64,000 bases of DNA from Bacteroidales bacterium UBA5507 (GCA_002426195.1 DIOT01000031.1:1621-65620); one strand, 5' to 3'. Numbered from the stretch's first letter, positions 25,795 through 34,356 are shown. Program-made: numbers and translations. The notes: generated by a model not told the origin, from the letters alone.

Positions 25795-26688
25795 TTATCT
25801 GGGTAATTTTCTGAGTGTGTAAATCTTTGAGCTCCATGGTGAATATGTTCTGGCTACTTTCTTTATCGTAAGAACCGCTTCTTCATGATCATGGTACTCA
25901 GCCTGATGCAGTCGTAGCGCTATTGCTATAGCTGCTGTAACTTCACCGGGTACATCATTTGATTCATCAACATCAGCTACAACTTTTTCATGTTTACTGA
26001 ATATCTTCCGAAGGTCAATAGCATAAACCTTACGGATATTTCTGAATATAAGATAAAGCAGTATTAAAGCCAGAAATACAACCGACATAGCTATAACAGC
26101 CATACCAACTCCGTAGGGATCATATTTCACGAAACGTTCACTGGATGTAATTACTACTCCTGTGTAATTGTTTGCCTTGGGTGTAGTTTTTTCCAGAAAA
26201 ATCCATTTTTCCGATCCATCAGACTCACGCCCGTAAGACACATCAGCTTTCACAGGAGGATAAGTAATTTCATCTATCAGGGTACGACCATTTATGTCAT
26301 ATAACGCCAGATAGTTTGTGTCCTCTAATGAAAAGTTCAAATGAAGAATACCCCTGGTTGGTTTCCCATCGGCAAAAAACACCAAATAGTTCTGAGATGG
26401 AATTTTTGTTATAGGATCACCTGTGGGTATCCAGTACTTTTTAGGGTCTTTAGGATCATTTGTGAGATACATTCCGGCCATGTTGACACTGTTGTATGCT
26501 GAATTAAATATTTCAATCCAGCTATTACGCATTCCATAATCGTCAACATAGTTTGAATCATTGTGTACCAGAATTTCATTGATTCTAAGATCCAATCCAC
26601 TCTGTGCCTTAACATTACCAGTGAGGAGTAATGCCATTGCAAACACAACTATGCTTATAAATTTTAATACTCTGAATTTAAACATCAC
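25795..26688 (-). CDS. Lamin-tail domain fused to OadG-type gamma subunit
   Basis: A 297-residue two-part protein. Residues 1-28 are a signal peptide or first helix. About 30-165 form a lamin-tail domain (LRINEILVHNDSN ... SWIEIFNSAYNSVNMAGMYL ... YLVFFADGK), predicted to sit outside the membrane. Then comes a single helix (about 193-215, GMAVIAMSVVFLALILLYLIF) of the OadG type, followed by a cytoplasmic tail with EVTAAIAIALRLH, a conserved block of gamma/delta subunits. The OadG half assembles the decarboxylase complex; a normal gamma subunit is about 80-120 residues, so this is much larger. The tail ends in SPWSSKIYTLRKLPR. The lamin-tail part is not explained by the enzyme's chemistry. It is 8 nt after mmdA. 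Confidence 0.85.
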   Translation of the reverse strand: MMFKFRVLKFISIVVFAMALLLTGNVKAQSGLDLRINEILVHNDSNYVDDYGMRNSWIEIFNSAYNSVNMAGMYLTNDPKDPKKYWIPTGDPITKIPSQNYLVFFADGKPTRGILHLNFSLEDTNYLALYDINGRTLIDEITYPPVKADVSYGRESDGSEKWIFLEKTTPKANNYTGVVITSSERFVKYDPYGVGMAVIAMSVVFLALILLYLIFRNIRKVYAIDLRKIFSKHEKVVADVDESNDVPGEVTAAIAIALRLHQAEYHDHEEAVLTIKKVARTYSPWSSKIYTLRKLPR

Positions 26689-26696
26689 AAATAATA

Positions 26697-28256
26697 TTAC
26701 AATGGTAAGTTAGAATGTTTCTTAGGCGGCATTACGTCCTTCTTAGTAGAAAGTGCCTGGAGAGCTCTGATTACTCTGAACCTGGTATTACGTGGCTCAA
26801 TTATATCATCAATGTAACCGTATTTAGCTGCATCATATGGATTTGCAAACTTATCCTTGTATTCAGTTTCGCTCTGTAGAATAAATGCTTCTCTTTCCTG
26901 AGGATCGGTAATTTCACTAATCTTTCTGCTCTGTAATATTTCTGTAGCTCCCTTTGCTCCCATTACAGCAATTTCTGCAGCCGGCCATGCAAAGTTCATA
27001 TCACCGCGAAGGTGTTTAGAACTCATAACGCAATATGCTCCACCATAAGCTTTACGTAAAACTACAGTAACTTTTGGTACAGTTGCCTCTCCATATGCAT
27101 AAAGTAATTTTGCACCGTGTACAATGATTCCACCATATTCCTGTGCTGTACCCGGTAAGAATCCCGGAACATCAACCAAGGTAAGAATAGGTACGTTGAA
27201 CGCATCGCAAAATCTTACAAATCTTGCAGCTTTTCGCGAAGCATTGATATCAAGTACACCTGCCAGATAATTGGGTTGGTTTGCTACAATACCAACCGAC
27301 ATTCCATTAAAACGAGCATAACCGGTAACGATGTTTGGTGCATAGTGACGCTGGATTTCAAGGAATTCTCCATTGTCAACTATTGCATGAATTACATCTT
27401 TTACATCATATGGCTTATTGGGATTTTCCGGAATGATAAAGTTGAGTGAATCTTCCAGTCTATCGATTGGGTCATTATTCGGAGCTAGTGGAGGATCCTC
27501 GAGGTTGTTTTGTGGCAGATAGCTTATAAGTTTTCTTATCAGCATGATTCCTTCCTGCTCATCGTCAGCAACAAAATGAGAAACACCAGATTTAGAACCA
27601 TGAACCATAGCTCCACCAAGTTCTTCATCAGTAACAACTTCACCTGTAACAGTCTTAACCACCTTCGGACCTGTAACAAACATATTACTGGTTCCTTTGC
27701 TCATAATGATGAAATCGGTTAAAGCAGGAGAGTATACAGCACCACCAGCACAAGGACCAAATATGGCAGAAATTTGTGGAATTACTCCTGAAGCCATAAT
27801 GTTACGCTCAAATATTTCAGCATAACCGGCCAGACTGTTAACGCCTTCCTGGATACGAGCTCCACCTGAATCATTAATGCCAATTAAAGGAGCACCCACT
27901 TTCATAGCCTGATCCATTACCTTGCAGATCTTATTTGCAAAAGCTTCTGAAAGCGAACCACCAAAAACAGTAAAGTCCTGTGAGAAAACATAAACTACCC
28001 GACCATCAATAGTACCATGCCCGGTTATAACACCATCAGAAAGAAAAGTCTGCTTGTCGATTCCAAAATTATGTGATCTGTGAGTCACAAACATGTCGAA
28101 TTCAGCGAAACTGCCTTCATCAAGCAATAACTCGATTCTTTCACGGGCGGTGAGTTTTCCTTTAGCGTGCTGGGCATCTATTCTTTTTTGGCCGCCCCCA
28201 AGTTTTGCCAACTCTCTTTTTTCGAGAAGTTCCTTAATCTTATCCTCAAAAGCCAT
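26697..28256 (-). CDS. mmdA: Methylmalonyl-CoA decarboxylase alpha subunit / acyl-CoA carboxyltransferase
   Basis: A 519-residue carboxyltransferase of the crotonase-fold family that also contains propionyl-CoA carboxylase beta. Both acyl-CoA and carboxybiotin oxyanion-hole blocks are visible: GGARIQEGVNSLAGYAE with FGPCAGGAVYSPAL, then VPGFLPGTAQEYGGIIVHGAK with RKAYGGAYCVMSSK. It moves the carboxyl group of methylmalonyl-CoA to biotin. In the presence of oadG and oadB homologues it is best read as a decarboxylase subunit; reversal to carboxylation is possible. It follows the epimerase gene by 57 nt in the same operon. Confidence 0.94.
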   Translation of the reverse strand: MAFEDKIKELLEKRELAKLGGGQKRIDAQHAKGKLTARERIELLLDEGSFAEFDMFVTHRSHNFGIDKQTFLSDGVITGHGTIDGRVVYVFSQDFTVFGGSLSEAFANKICKVMDQAMKVGAPLIGINDSGGARIQEGVNSLAGYAEIFERNIMASGVIPQISAIFGPCAGGAVYSPALTDFIIMSKGTSNMFVTGPKVVKTVTGEVVTDEELGGAMVHGSKSGVSHFVADDEQEGIMLIRKLISYLPQNNLEDPPLAPNNDPIDRLEDSLNFIIPENPNKPYDVKDVIHAIVDNGEFLEIQRHYAPNIVTGYARFNGMSVGIVANQPNYLAGVLDINASRKAARFVRFCDAFNVPILTLVDVPGFLPGTAQEYGGIIVHGAKLLYAYGEATVPKVTVVLRKAYGGAYCVMSSKHLRGDMNFAWPAAEIAVMGAKGATEILQSRKISEITDPQEREAFILQSETEYKDKFANPYDAAKYGYIDDIIEPRNTRFRVIRALQALSTKKDVMPPKKHSNLPL

Positions 28257-28313
28257 AGTTTGAAATTGTTTTACCGGTATGATTTGTTAGTGGATTCTCC
28301 GGTGATTTATAAT

Positions 28314-28727
28314 TTATTTTTTTGATTTGTCTTCACAGAATTCGGTAAGTACGCCAAATGTTGATTTTGGATGCAGGAATGCAATTGTCATTCCTTCTGC
28401 TCCGGCCCGGGGTGTTTTATCAATTAATTGAACGCCTTTTTCTGCAGTCTCTTCGAGTGCCTGTTCAATGTTCTCTACTGCAAAAGCAATATGATGAATT
28501 CCTTCACCTTTTTTCTCGATGAATTTTCCAATAGGACCTTCAGCATCAGTTGACTCAAGTAATTCAATTTTAGTTTGTCCAACCATAAAGAATGCTGTCT
28601 TTACTTTTTGATCCTTAACTTCTTCAATTGCATAGCACTTTAAGCCCAAAATGTTTTCATAGTAAGGAATACTGGCATTCAAATCTTTAACAGCGATGCC
28701 AATGTGTTCAATATGTGTAGGTTTCAT
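28314..28727 (-). CDS. mce: Methylmalonyl-CoA epimerase
   Basis: A 137-residue VOC-fold (glyoxalase-like) enzyme that interconverts (R)- and (S)-methylmalonyl-CoA. Characteristic blocks are HIEHIGIAVKDLNASIPYYE, GLKC, LLESTDAEGPIGKFIEKKGEG and GIHHIAFAVENIEQAL, ending FCED. The metal ligands of the family (His near the start, His in HHIAF, Glu in LTEF) are present. It is the first gene of the operon and sits behind the best-matching minus-strand promoter in the window. Confidence 0.95.
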   Translation of the reverse strand: MKPTHIEHIGIAVKDLNASIPYYENILGLKCYAIEEVKDQKVKTAFFMVGQTKIELLESTDAEGPIGKFIEKKGEGIHHIAFAVENIEQALEETAEKGVQLIDKTPRAGAEGMTIAFLHPKSTFGVLTEFCEDKSKK

Positions 28728-28743
28728 CTTTTGAAATTTTTTG

Positions 28744-28776
28744 CAAAAGTAGACAGTTATTTTTGATTACCCCAAA
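28744..28776 (-). promoter_or_regulatory. Promoter of the mce-mmd operon
   Basis: On the minus strand: TTTG (28773-28776), 21-nt spacer, TACTTTTG (28744-28751). Both elements match the Bacteroidota primary-sigma consensus exactly. The start codon is about 17 nt downstream of the -7 box, so the leader is very short. Confidence 0.75.
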
Positions 28777-28885
28777 CTTATCGCACTTTTAATTTGTAAA
28801 AATCTGATTTATTCTTGGTTACGTTTCAAAATATGAATGCCTGAACCATTATAACATAGCCATTAGTCAAGTGTTCTCTAAAAAA

Positions 28886-28917
28886 GAAAAAGGATCATGG
28901 CTGATGATCCTTTTTTC
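28886..28917. terminator. Terminator downstream of prfB
   Basis: Stem AAGGATCA / TGATCCTT around a short loop, with A and T runs on both sides, so it can end transcription on either strand. It lies 20 nt beyond the prfB stop codon. Confidence 0.75.
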
Positions 28918-28937
28918 TTTTATTAATATTTACCTTA

Positions 28938-30033
28938 TTAAATACTTTCACTGCCAAACTCCATCAGGTATGCTTTAATGAAATCATTCAATCCTCCGTC
29001 AAGAACTTCGTTTGTATCGGAAGTTTCATGATCAGTTCTCAAATCCTTCACCAATTTATAAGGATGCAACACATAACTTCTGATTTGTGATCCCCATTCT
29101 ATCTTCTTCTTTTTACCTTCAATAGCAGCTATTGCTTCATTTTTCTTTCTCAGCTCTATTTCATACAACTGTGATTTGAGCATCTGGAGAGCTTTCTCAC
29201 GATTCTGACCCTGAGATCTTGTTACCTGACATTCTATTATTATACCGGTAGGCTCATGTCGCAATCTTACAGCTGTTTCTACCTTATTAACATTTTGGCC
29301 ACCTGGACCGCTTGATCTGAATGTATCCCATGTAATATCCGACGGATTTATCTGAATGTCAATTCGGTCATCAACAACAGGATAAACATAAACAGAGGCA
29401 AATGAGGTATGTCTTTTATTAGCAGAATCAAATGGAGACAACCGCACAAGCCGGTGAACACCATTCTCGCTTTTGAGATATCCAAAAGCATCATCTCCTT
29501 CAAATTCAAGTGTAACCGATTTAATTCCAGCCACATCACCTTCATGCAAGTCGATCTCTCTTACCTTAAAATCGTTTCTCTCACCATACCTTATATACAT
29601 ACGCATCAGTATTGAGGCCCAATCATTACTTTCGGTACCACCGGCTCCCGCATTTATCTGAAGTATGGCATTAAGGTGATCTTCCTCATTTCTGAGCATA
29701 TTCCTAAGCTCAAGATCTTCAATCTTTTTGAGGGCGAGGTTATATTGATGATCGAGATCGGCTTCTTCGGCTTCATCAGCTTCAAAGAAATCATAGAAAA
29801 CCACCAGATCATCAAAAGCAGATACAGCTGACTGGTAGTCAGATGTCCACTTTTTCTTTTCAGAAACAGCTTTTAGGAGAGCTTCGGCCTTTTTAGGGTC
29901 ATTCCAAAAATCGGGCTGATGTGAAATGTCCTCTTCTTCTTTTATCTGCGCTAATTTACCATCAATGTCAAAGAAACCTCCTTAGAGCACTAAGCCGCTT
30001 CTTAAGGTCATTCACTTGCTCTTTCTGAACCAT
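28938..30033 (-). CDS. prfB: Peptide chain release factor 2, with programmed +1 frameshift
   Basis: RF2 recognises UGA and UAA stops. The gene is in two overlapping frames: 30033-29971 encodes the first 21 residues (MVQKEQVNDLKKRLSALRRF + L), followed by an in-frame TGA at 29970-29968. A +1 shift at CTT-TGA-C leads into DIDGKLAQIK and the rest, ending at 28938, giving 364 residues. An apparent start at 29804 in the second frame is internal. The peptidyl-hydrolysis motif GGQ is visible in RSSGPGGQNVNKVE; the anticodon-like recognition loop should be in the HRLVRLSPFDSANKRHTSFA part. The gene begins 4 nt after recX ends, forming a recX-prfB unit. Confidence 0.95.
29967..29982 (-). promoter_or_regulatory. 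prfB programmed frameshift site
   Basis: Minus-strand AGG-AGG-TTT-CTT-TGA-C. The Shine-Dalgarno-like AGGAGG sits 3 nt before the CTT slippery codon, followed by the poor-context UGA-C stop. This is the classic autoregulatory element: low RF2 stalls at UGA and favours the +1 shift that makes more RF2. Confidence 0.93.
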
Positions 30034-30037
30034 GGTT

Positions 30038-30505
30038 CTACTGTTTTCTTCTCATTAAATCATCAATAATTTCAAATACCAGGTCAGCTTCATAACCTTT
30101 TGCTATTGCAGGCTTTGCCAAACGGTGTTTAAAAAGCACTGTATTTGATTTATCGGTAACAGCAATCTTATGTTCAACCATATCAACAACCCTGTTACGA
30201 TATTCATTCTTGTCAATTTCTTCCAGACCCTTATTAATTACATCACCTGGTATCTGACGTGCCTTCAATTCACCAATTATACGGGCTCTTCCCCAATTCT
30301 TATTACGGAATTTACTTCCCGCGTAAATCTTGGCATAACGCTCCTCATCAATAAAGCCTTCTTCAATAAGTGCGTCTATTGCTTGTTGGGTTTCCTTCTC
30401 ACTCAACCCGAGTGCTAAAGCATGAACCTTTACCTCTACAAGGCATCTCTCCTGCATTGCACACCATCGACGGATTTTAGCAATCTCTTTATTAAGTCCG
30501 CTCAT
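30038..30505 (-). CDS. recX: RecX-family regulator of RecA
   Basis: A 155-residue, helix-rich basic protein with three tandem RecX-type helical repeats. The repeat cores are AMQERCLVEVKVHALALG, IDALIEEGFIDEERYA and then KNWGRARIIGELKARQIP. RecX proteins bind RecA filaments and limit their activity. It has a well-formed promoter upstream and overlaps the regulatory space of prfB, whose start lies 4 nt downstream of the recX stop. Confidence 0.9.
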   Translation of the reverse strand: MSGLNKEIAKIRRWCAMQERCLVEVKVHALALGLSEKETQQAIDALIEEGFIDEERYAKIYAGSKFRNKNWGRARIIGELKARQIPGDVINKGLEEIDKNEYRNRVVDMVEHKIAVTDKSNTVLFKHRLAKPAIAKGYEADLVFEIIDDLMRRKQ

Positions 30506-30536
30506 ATCTAATTAGTTTAGACATTTATTTATTGTG

Positions 30537-30567
30537 CAAATATAAAATATTCTCCTGTCGAAGCAAA
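30537..30567 (-). promoter_or_regulatory. Promoter of recX-prfB
   Basis: On the minus strand: TTTG (30564-30567), 19-nt spacer, TATATTTG (30537-30544). Both boxes are perfect consensus matches, with a leader of about 25 nt before the recX start codon. Confidence 0.75.
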
Positions 30568-30613
30568 GATTTTTGTCCAAAAACTTAACAAAATGGCTGA
30601 AATTAATCCCTTT

Positions 30614-31066
30614 TTATTCTACTTTAATCAAATGTATTTGAAATATGAGAACTGAGTTAGCAGGTATCCCCGGTTGAATAGTACTCCCATATCCTAAGTG
30701 AGAGGGTATAAACAACCATCCTGAACCGCCTTCTCCAAAATACTGAAGTCCTTCCTTCCAACCATCAATAACGCCATTTAAAGGAAACCGGGCAGGATTA
30801 TCCCCGGTAGTTGAATCAAAAACTTTCTTATTGGTTAGCATTCCTGAATAATGAACTATTACCACATTATTAATTGTTGGTTTGGGAAAATTTCCCGGAT
30901 TCTCAATTATGTAATATAGTCCACTAGCTGATTTTTCAGCCGTCAAGCCTTCTGCTTGCAGATAATTGCGAATTATCTCATCGTCCCTTTCTCTGTAATC
31001 ATCTTCCTTTTTACAGGATATCAAAACGGGCATAATGACTAGTATTATTAATACAATCCTTTTCAT
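30614..31066 (-). CDS. FKBP-type peptidyl-prolyl isomerase lipoprotein
   Basis: A 150-residue lipoprotein (lipobox LISC) with an FKBP domain in the C-terminal two thirds: VVIVHYSGMLTNKKVFDST, then FPLNGVIDGWKEGLQYFGEGG, then FIPSHLGYGS and IPANSVLIFQIHLIKV. The FKBP substrate-pocket residues (Y, F-D, W, Y) are conserved, so isomerase activity is likely, in the periplasm or at the outer membrane. Its ATG overlaps the sirtuin stop codon (ATGA, 31063-31066), so the two are translationally coupled, although one product is cytoplasmic and the other exported. Confidence 0.92.
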   Translation of the reverse strand: MKRIVLIILVIMPVLISCKKEDDYRERDDEIIRNYLQAEGLTAEKSASGLYYIIENPGNFPKPTINNVVIVHYSGMLTNKKVFDSTTGDNPARFPLNGVIDGWKEGLQYFGEGGSGWLFIPSHLGYGSTIQPGIPANSVLIFQIHLIKVE

Positions 31067-31755
31067 GCTGATACCTCCTGTAAGAGCTTTTCCACCAATT
31101 CGGGAACAGCTTTCCCCGCTGATTCTTTCATGACATTTATATCATTATTATAGTATGCTGCATTCGGATCTACCAGGTATTTACGACAGCCTTGTTTTGC
31201 ATAATGTATTAGTCCTGCAGCCGGATATACCTGAAGTGAAGTTCCGATTATCAAAAGGTAGTCGGCTTCTGAAACAATCTGTGATGCTTCCTCTATTAAT
31301 GGTACAGCTTCTCCGAACCATACAATATGAGGCCGGAGTTGACAACCTTTATCGCATTTATCGCCAATCTTAATATCCTTATATCCTATTGTATAAATCA
31401 ATTCAGGATAGTCTTCACTTCTTACTTTTGTTAATTCTCCATGAAGATGAAGAATATTACTGGAACCTGCCCTTTCGTGCAAATCATCAACATTCTGAGT
31501 TATAATACTAACATCAAACTTCTCCTCAAGTCGTGCCAGTGCTTTATGAGCTTCATTAGGCAATGCTGTTTCCAGTTGTGACCTCCTTTTGTTATAAAAT
31601 TCAATTACAAGTTCCGGATCGCGCAACCATCCATCAATTGTTGCCACATCTTCCACATGGTATTCTTCCCATAAACCGTTTGAGTCCCTGAAAGTCTTTA
31701 AGCCGCTTTCAGCACTCACACCTGCACCGGTGAGTACGGCAACTTTTTTCTTCAT
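31063..31755 (-). CDS. Sir2-family NAD-dependent protein deacylase
   Basis: A 230-residue sirtuin that removes acyl groups from lysines using NAD. Visible motifs: GAGVSAESGLKTFRD (NAD site), TQNVDDLHERAG, catalytic H105 in HLHGEL, IVWFGE, and GTSLQVYPAAGL. Y54-x-x-R57 (in EFYNKRR) corresponds to the Tyr-Arg pair that lets SIRT5/CobB-like enzymes bind succinyl or malonyl lysine, so deacylation of acidic acyl groups is plausible. The usual zinc tetrad is incomplete: only CDKGC is present, the first Cys pair being absent. It overlaps the FKBP gene by 4 nt. Confidence 0.92.
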   Translation of the reverse strand: MKKKVAVLTGAGVSAESGLKTFRDSNGLWEEYHVEDVATIDGWLRDPELVIEFYNKRRSQLETALPNEAHKALARLEEKFDVSIITQNVDDLHERAGSSNILHLHGELTKVRSEDYPELIYTIGYKDIKIGDKCDKGCQLRPHIVWFGEAVPLIEEASQIVSEADYLLIIGTSLQVYPAAGLIHYAKQGCRKYLVDPNAAYYNNDINVMKESAGKAVPELVEKLLQEVSA

Positions 31756-31803
31756 AATCTTGTCAATTCTATTAAAATAAACACTTTAAAGGCATTTAAT
31801 TCA

Positions 31804-31832
31804 CAAAAAAAGGAGCGAATTATTTCGCTCCT
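31804..31832 (-). terminator. Terminator of mdh
   Basis: Stem AGGAGCGAA / TTCGCTCCT with a 4-nt loop; read on the minus strand it is followed by TTTTTTTGTG. Confidence 0.88.
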
Positions 31833-31869
31833 AATATATTATATAAAGCCTTACAAACGCAAGCAGTGT

Positions 31870-32814
31870 TTAATCTTCAAACAAGTTCATTTCGTCAAGA
31901 ACTTTCATAGTTGCCTTTACATCATTTGCTGAATCTTTAAGCATCTTATGTTCTTCGGGAGTCAGATTAAGTTCAATAATTTCCTCAATTCCTTTAGCTC
32001 CCAATTTAACAGGCACACCCATATATACATCTTCTAATCCGTATTCACCATTGAGATATGCGCATACCGGGAAAATCCTTTTCTGATCATCAACAATTGC
32101 CTCTACCATCTGGGCTGCTGCTGCACCAGGTGCGTACCATGCTGACGTTCCCATCAGGTTTACAAGTTCCCCTCCACCTTTCTTGGTCCTTTCAACAATT
32201 TTATCAATTTCTTCTTTATTCAGCAAGTCAGTAACAGGAATTCCTGCTATTGATGTAAATCGTGGTAAAGGAACCATTGAGTCACCATGACCACCTAATA
32301 ATAGCGAGTTTATATCCTTAGGAGAAACATCCAAAGCTTCTGCAAGGAAGGCCTTATATCTGCCGGTGTCTAGAATACCTGCCATCCCGAATACTTTGTC
32401 TGAACTCTTCCTTGCTGCTTTATAAGCTGCATAAGTCATTACATCAAGTGGATTTGAAACAACGATAATTATTGCTTCGGGAGAATATTTTATAACCTTT
32501 TGAGTAACCTCAATTACAATTGACGCATTGGTCTTAATAAGGTCATCCCTGCTCATTCCGGGTTTACGGGGTAATCCTGAAGTAATTACTACTATCGATG
32601 ACCCCTTAGTTCTCAGATAATCGTTTGTTACTCCGACAACTCTGGTATTAAAGTTATTAATGGATGAGGTTTGCCAAATATCCAGAGCTTTTCCTTCAGC
32701 TACTCCCTCTTTGATATCAACCAGCACAACTTCACGTGTAAGATCCTTATGGGCAATCACATTCGCACAGGTAGCTCCTACATTACCAGCACCAATTACA
32801 GTTATCTTTTTCAT
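31870..32814 (-). CDS. mdh: Malate dehydrogenase
   Basis: A 314-residue NAD-dependent enzyme of the lactate/malate dehydrogenase superfamily, LDH-like malate dehydrogenase branch. The Rossmann motif GAGNVGA is at residues 8-14, with an aspartate (VDIKEG) for NAD. The substrate loop reads GLPRKPGMSRDDL, with the arginine that selects dicarboxylates, so malate rather than lactate. The catalytic histidine lies in GGHGDSMVPL. It supplies malate for the fumarate-succinate-propionate route, whose final steps are at 24-28.7 kb. It is followed by a strong terminator. Confidence 0.95.
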   Translation of the reverse strand: MKKITVIGAGNVGATCANVIAHKDLTREVVLVDIKEGVAEGKALDIWQTSSINNFNTRVVGVTNDYLRTKGSSIVVITSGLPRKPGMSRDDLIKTNASIVIEVTQKVIKYSPEAIIIVVSNPLDVMTYAAYKAARKSSDKVFGMAGILDTGRYKAFLAEALDVSPKDINSLLLGGHGDSMVPLPRFTSIAGIPVTDLLNKEEIDKIVERTKKGGGELVNLMGTSAWYAPGAAAAQMVEAIVDDQKRIFPVCAYLNGEYGLEDVYMGVPVKLGAKGIEEIIELNLTPEEHKMLKDSANDVKATMKVLDEMNLFED

Positions 32815-32930
32815 TTTTTTATTATTAGTTCTTGTTTTCGTTCACATAGGTTTAATCCCAATGCAAAAAAGGGTCTTTTTTTTATTGGTCTTACAACAAT
32901 AGTGGTCTATAAAAGTTTTTTTTCAGAGAG

Positions 32931-33653
32931 TTAAAATACAAACAGCTTTCCTCTTTTTCCACAGGTAGGACTTACTAAATAGCCGAAATCATAATTCATT
33001 TCAATGACAAACATTGCACTAAGATTTCTTGTTGGATCAGGATCATGATCTATCAGCATAGGAAAATTTAATCCTCTCCCTGTTTCTGTAGCTATATCAG
33101 TAAGATTATATGCCAATCTGATACCGGTTGATATCCCAAAATTCTCAGTTCCTACAATATATCCGCCAAACCCAACTACGAGTGAAACTAAGCTTTCATT
33201 TATCAACTCGTCAGGTTTTACCGGTGATATGAAATCTCCTCCATCATCCTCATACCCAACTTTTGTAACTTTCGACCACTGAGGGCCTACTTCAAAGTAG
33301 GTTCCGTTTTTATTTGCTCTGTACATAAGAGCCATGTCGAAGGATTCAATATTAAACTCCCTGTACTTCTCTCCCACATCAGGAATTGTATAATTGAATC
33401 CCTGGTTGATTGATGTTTTCATAACATCAAATGTAATTTGATGTTCCTGAATGAAATTGAAGCCCAATTTTCCACCGAATGTATAGCCGGGACGAAATTT
33501 GTGTGAAAGATACTGTTCGTCGAGAATCTGGAAGTTGTTCATGAAAGAAGTTCCAACCCCACCCTTGATTCCTATGTCAAACCAAGGCTGAGCCTTTATT
33601 CCGGCCATAATAAAAAATAAAACAATAACAGTAATCACTTTTTTCATATCCAT
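32931..33653 (-). CDS. Outer-membrane beta-barrel (PorT/OmpW-like) protein
   Basis: A 240-residue protein: signal peptide ending near AGIKAQ, then alternating amphipathic strands typical of an eight-stranded outer-membrane barrel (DIGIKGGVGTSFMNN, GYTFGGKLGFNFI, HQITFDVMKTSI, DMALMYRANKNGTYFEVGPQW, GISTGIRLAYNLTDI, AMFVIEMNYDFGYLV). It belongs to the broad 'outer membrane beta-barrel' group of Bacteroidota; no more specific function can be read. An unusual tail, SPTCGKRGKLFVF, holds one cysteine. It stands alone, divergent from ruvA. Confidence 0.8.
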   Translation of the reverse strand: MDMKKVITVIVLFFIMAGIKAQPWFDIGIKGGVGTSFMNNFQILDEQYLSHKFRPGYTFGGKLGFNFIQEHQITFDVMKTSINQGFNYTIPDVGEKYREFNIESFDMALMYRANKNGTYFEVGPQWSKVTKVGYEDDGGDFISPVKPDELINESLVSLVVGFGGYIVGTENFGISTGIRLAYNLTDIATETGRGLNFPMLIDHDPDPTRNLSAMFVIEMNYDFGYLVSPTCGKRGKLFVF

Positions 33654-33771
33654 AATATTTACCGGTTTAACTGGGTAAAATTAAAGTATTTGATGTTCCA
33701 TTTTATTAAAATGTCGGGCTATATTCAAATATTTATCTCTATTTTTGCCAGTTAACTAATTGGTAAAAAAC

Positions 33772-34356
33772 ATGTACGCATTTTTGGAAGGCGTCCTTGA
33801 GTCTCTTAACCCGGCATCCGCAATTATAAATTGCAATGGAGTGGGTTATGAAATTGCCATTTCGTTGAATACTTACACTGTCATTAAAGATCAGAATAAA
33901 TGCCGGTTACTGACCCATCTTGTTGTTCGTGAAGATGCTCATATACTTTTTGGTTTTGCAACTGAAAGTGAAAGAGTTTTATTCAGGCATTTGATTTCAG
34001 TTTCAGGTGTTGGCGCTAATACAGCCAGGCTGATCTTATCCTCTTTAACTCCTAACGAAGTGTCGGATGCAATTGTTAACGGGAAAGTTGCAATTCTTCA
34101 AAAAGTGAAAGGAATCGGAGGTAAAACGGCCCAAAGAATAATTATTGACCTGAAAGACAAGCTCGTGAAAGTATCAGGCATTCAAGATATTTTAGATACT
34201 CCGCACAATACGAATAAAGAAGAGGCGTTATCTGCATTAATTCTTCTTGGCTTTAACAAGTCACTGGCCGAAAAAACGATAGATAAGATTTTACAAGATG
34301 AAGGAGTATCCATTTCTGTTGAGCAATTAATAAAGAATTCACTTAAGACTTTGTAA
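33772..34356 (+). CDS. ruvA: Holliday junction DNA helicase subunit RuvA
   Basis: A 194-residue protein that binds four-way DNA junctions and loads RuvB. Domains in order: OB-fold N-terminus (MYAFLEGVLESLNPASAIIN), helix-hairpin-helix pair (LISVSGVGANTARLIL; LQKVKGIGGKTAQRII), flexible linker, and the C-terminal three-helix RuvB-binding domain (EEALSALILLGFNKSLAEKTI). The frame opens four codons earlier at a TTG, but ATG 33772 gives the standard MYA(F/Y) start. A perfect TATTTTTG -7 box is at 33740-33747. It precedes sprA. Confidence 0.95.
   Translation: MYAFLEGVLESLNPASAIINCNGVGYEIAISLNTYTVIKDQNKCRLLTHLVVREDAHILFGFATESERVLFRHLISVSGVGANTARLILSSLTPNEVSDAIVNGKVAILQKVKGIGGKTAQRIIIDLKDKLVKVSGIQDILDTPHNTNKEEALSALILLGFNKSLAEKTIDKILQDEGVSISVEQLIKNSLKTL

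Noticed and set aside
28938..29804. RF2 read as a truncated protein or pseudogene because of the in-frame TGA
   Set aside because: The TGA is the normal programmed frameshift site; both sides are intact and the C-terminal domains are complete.
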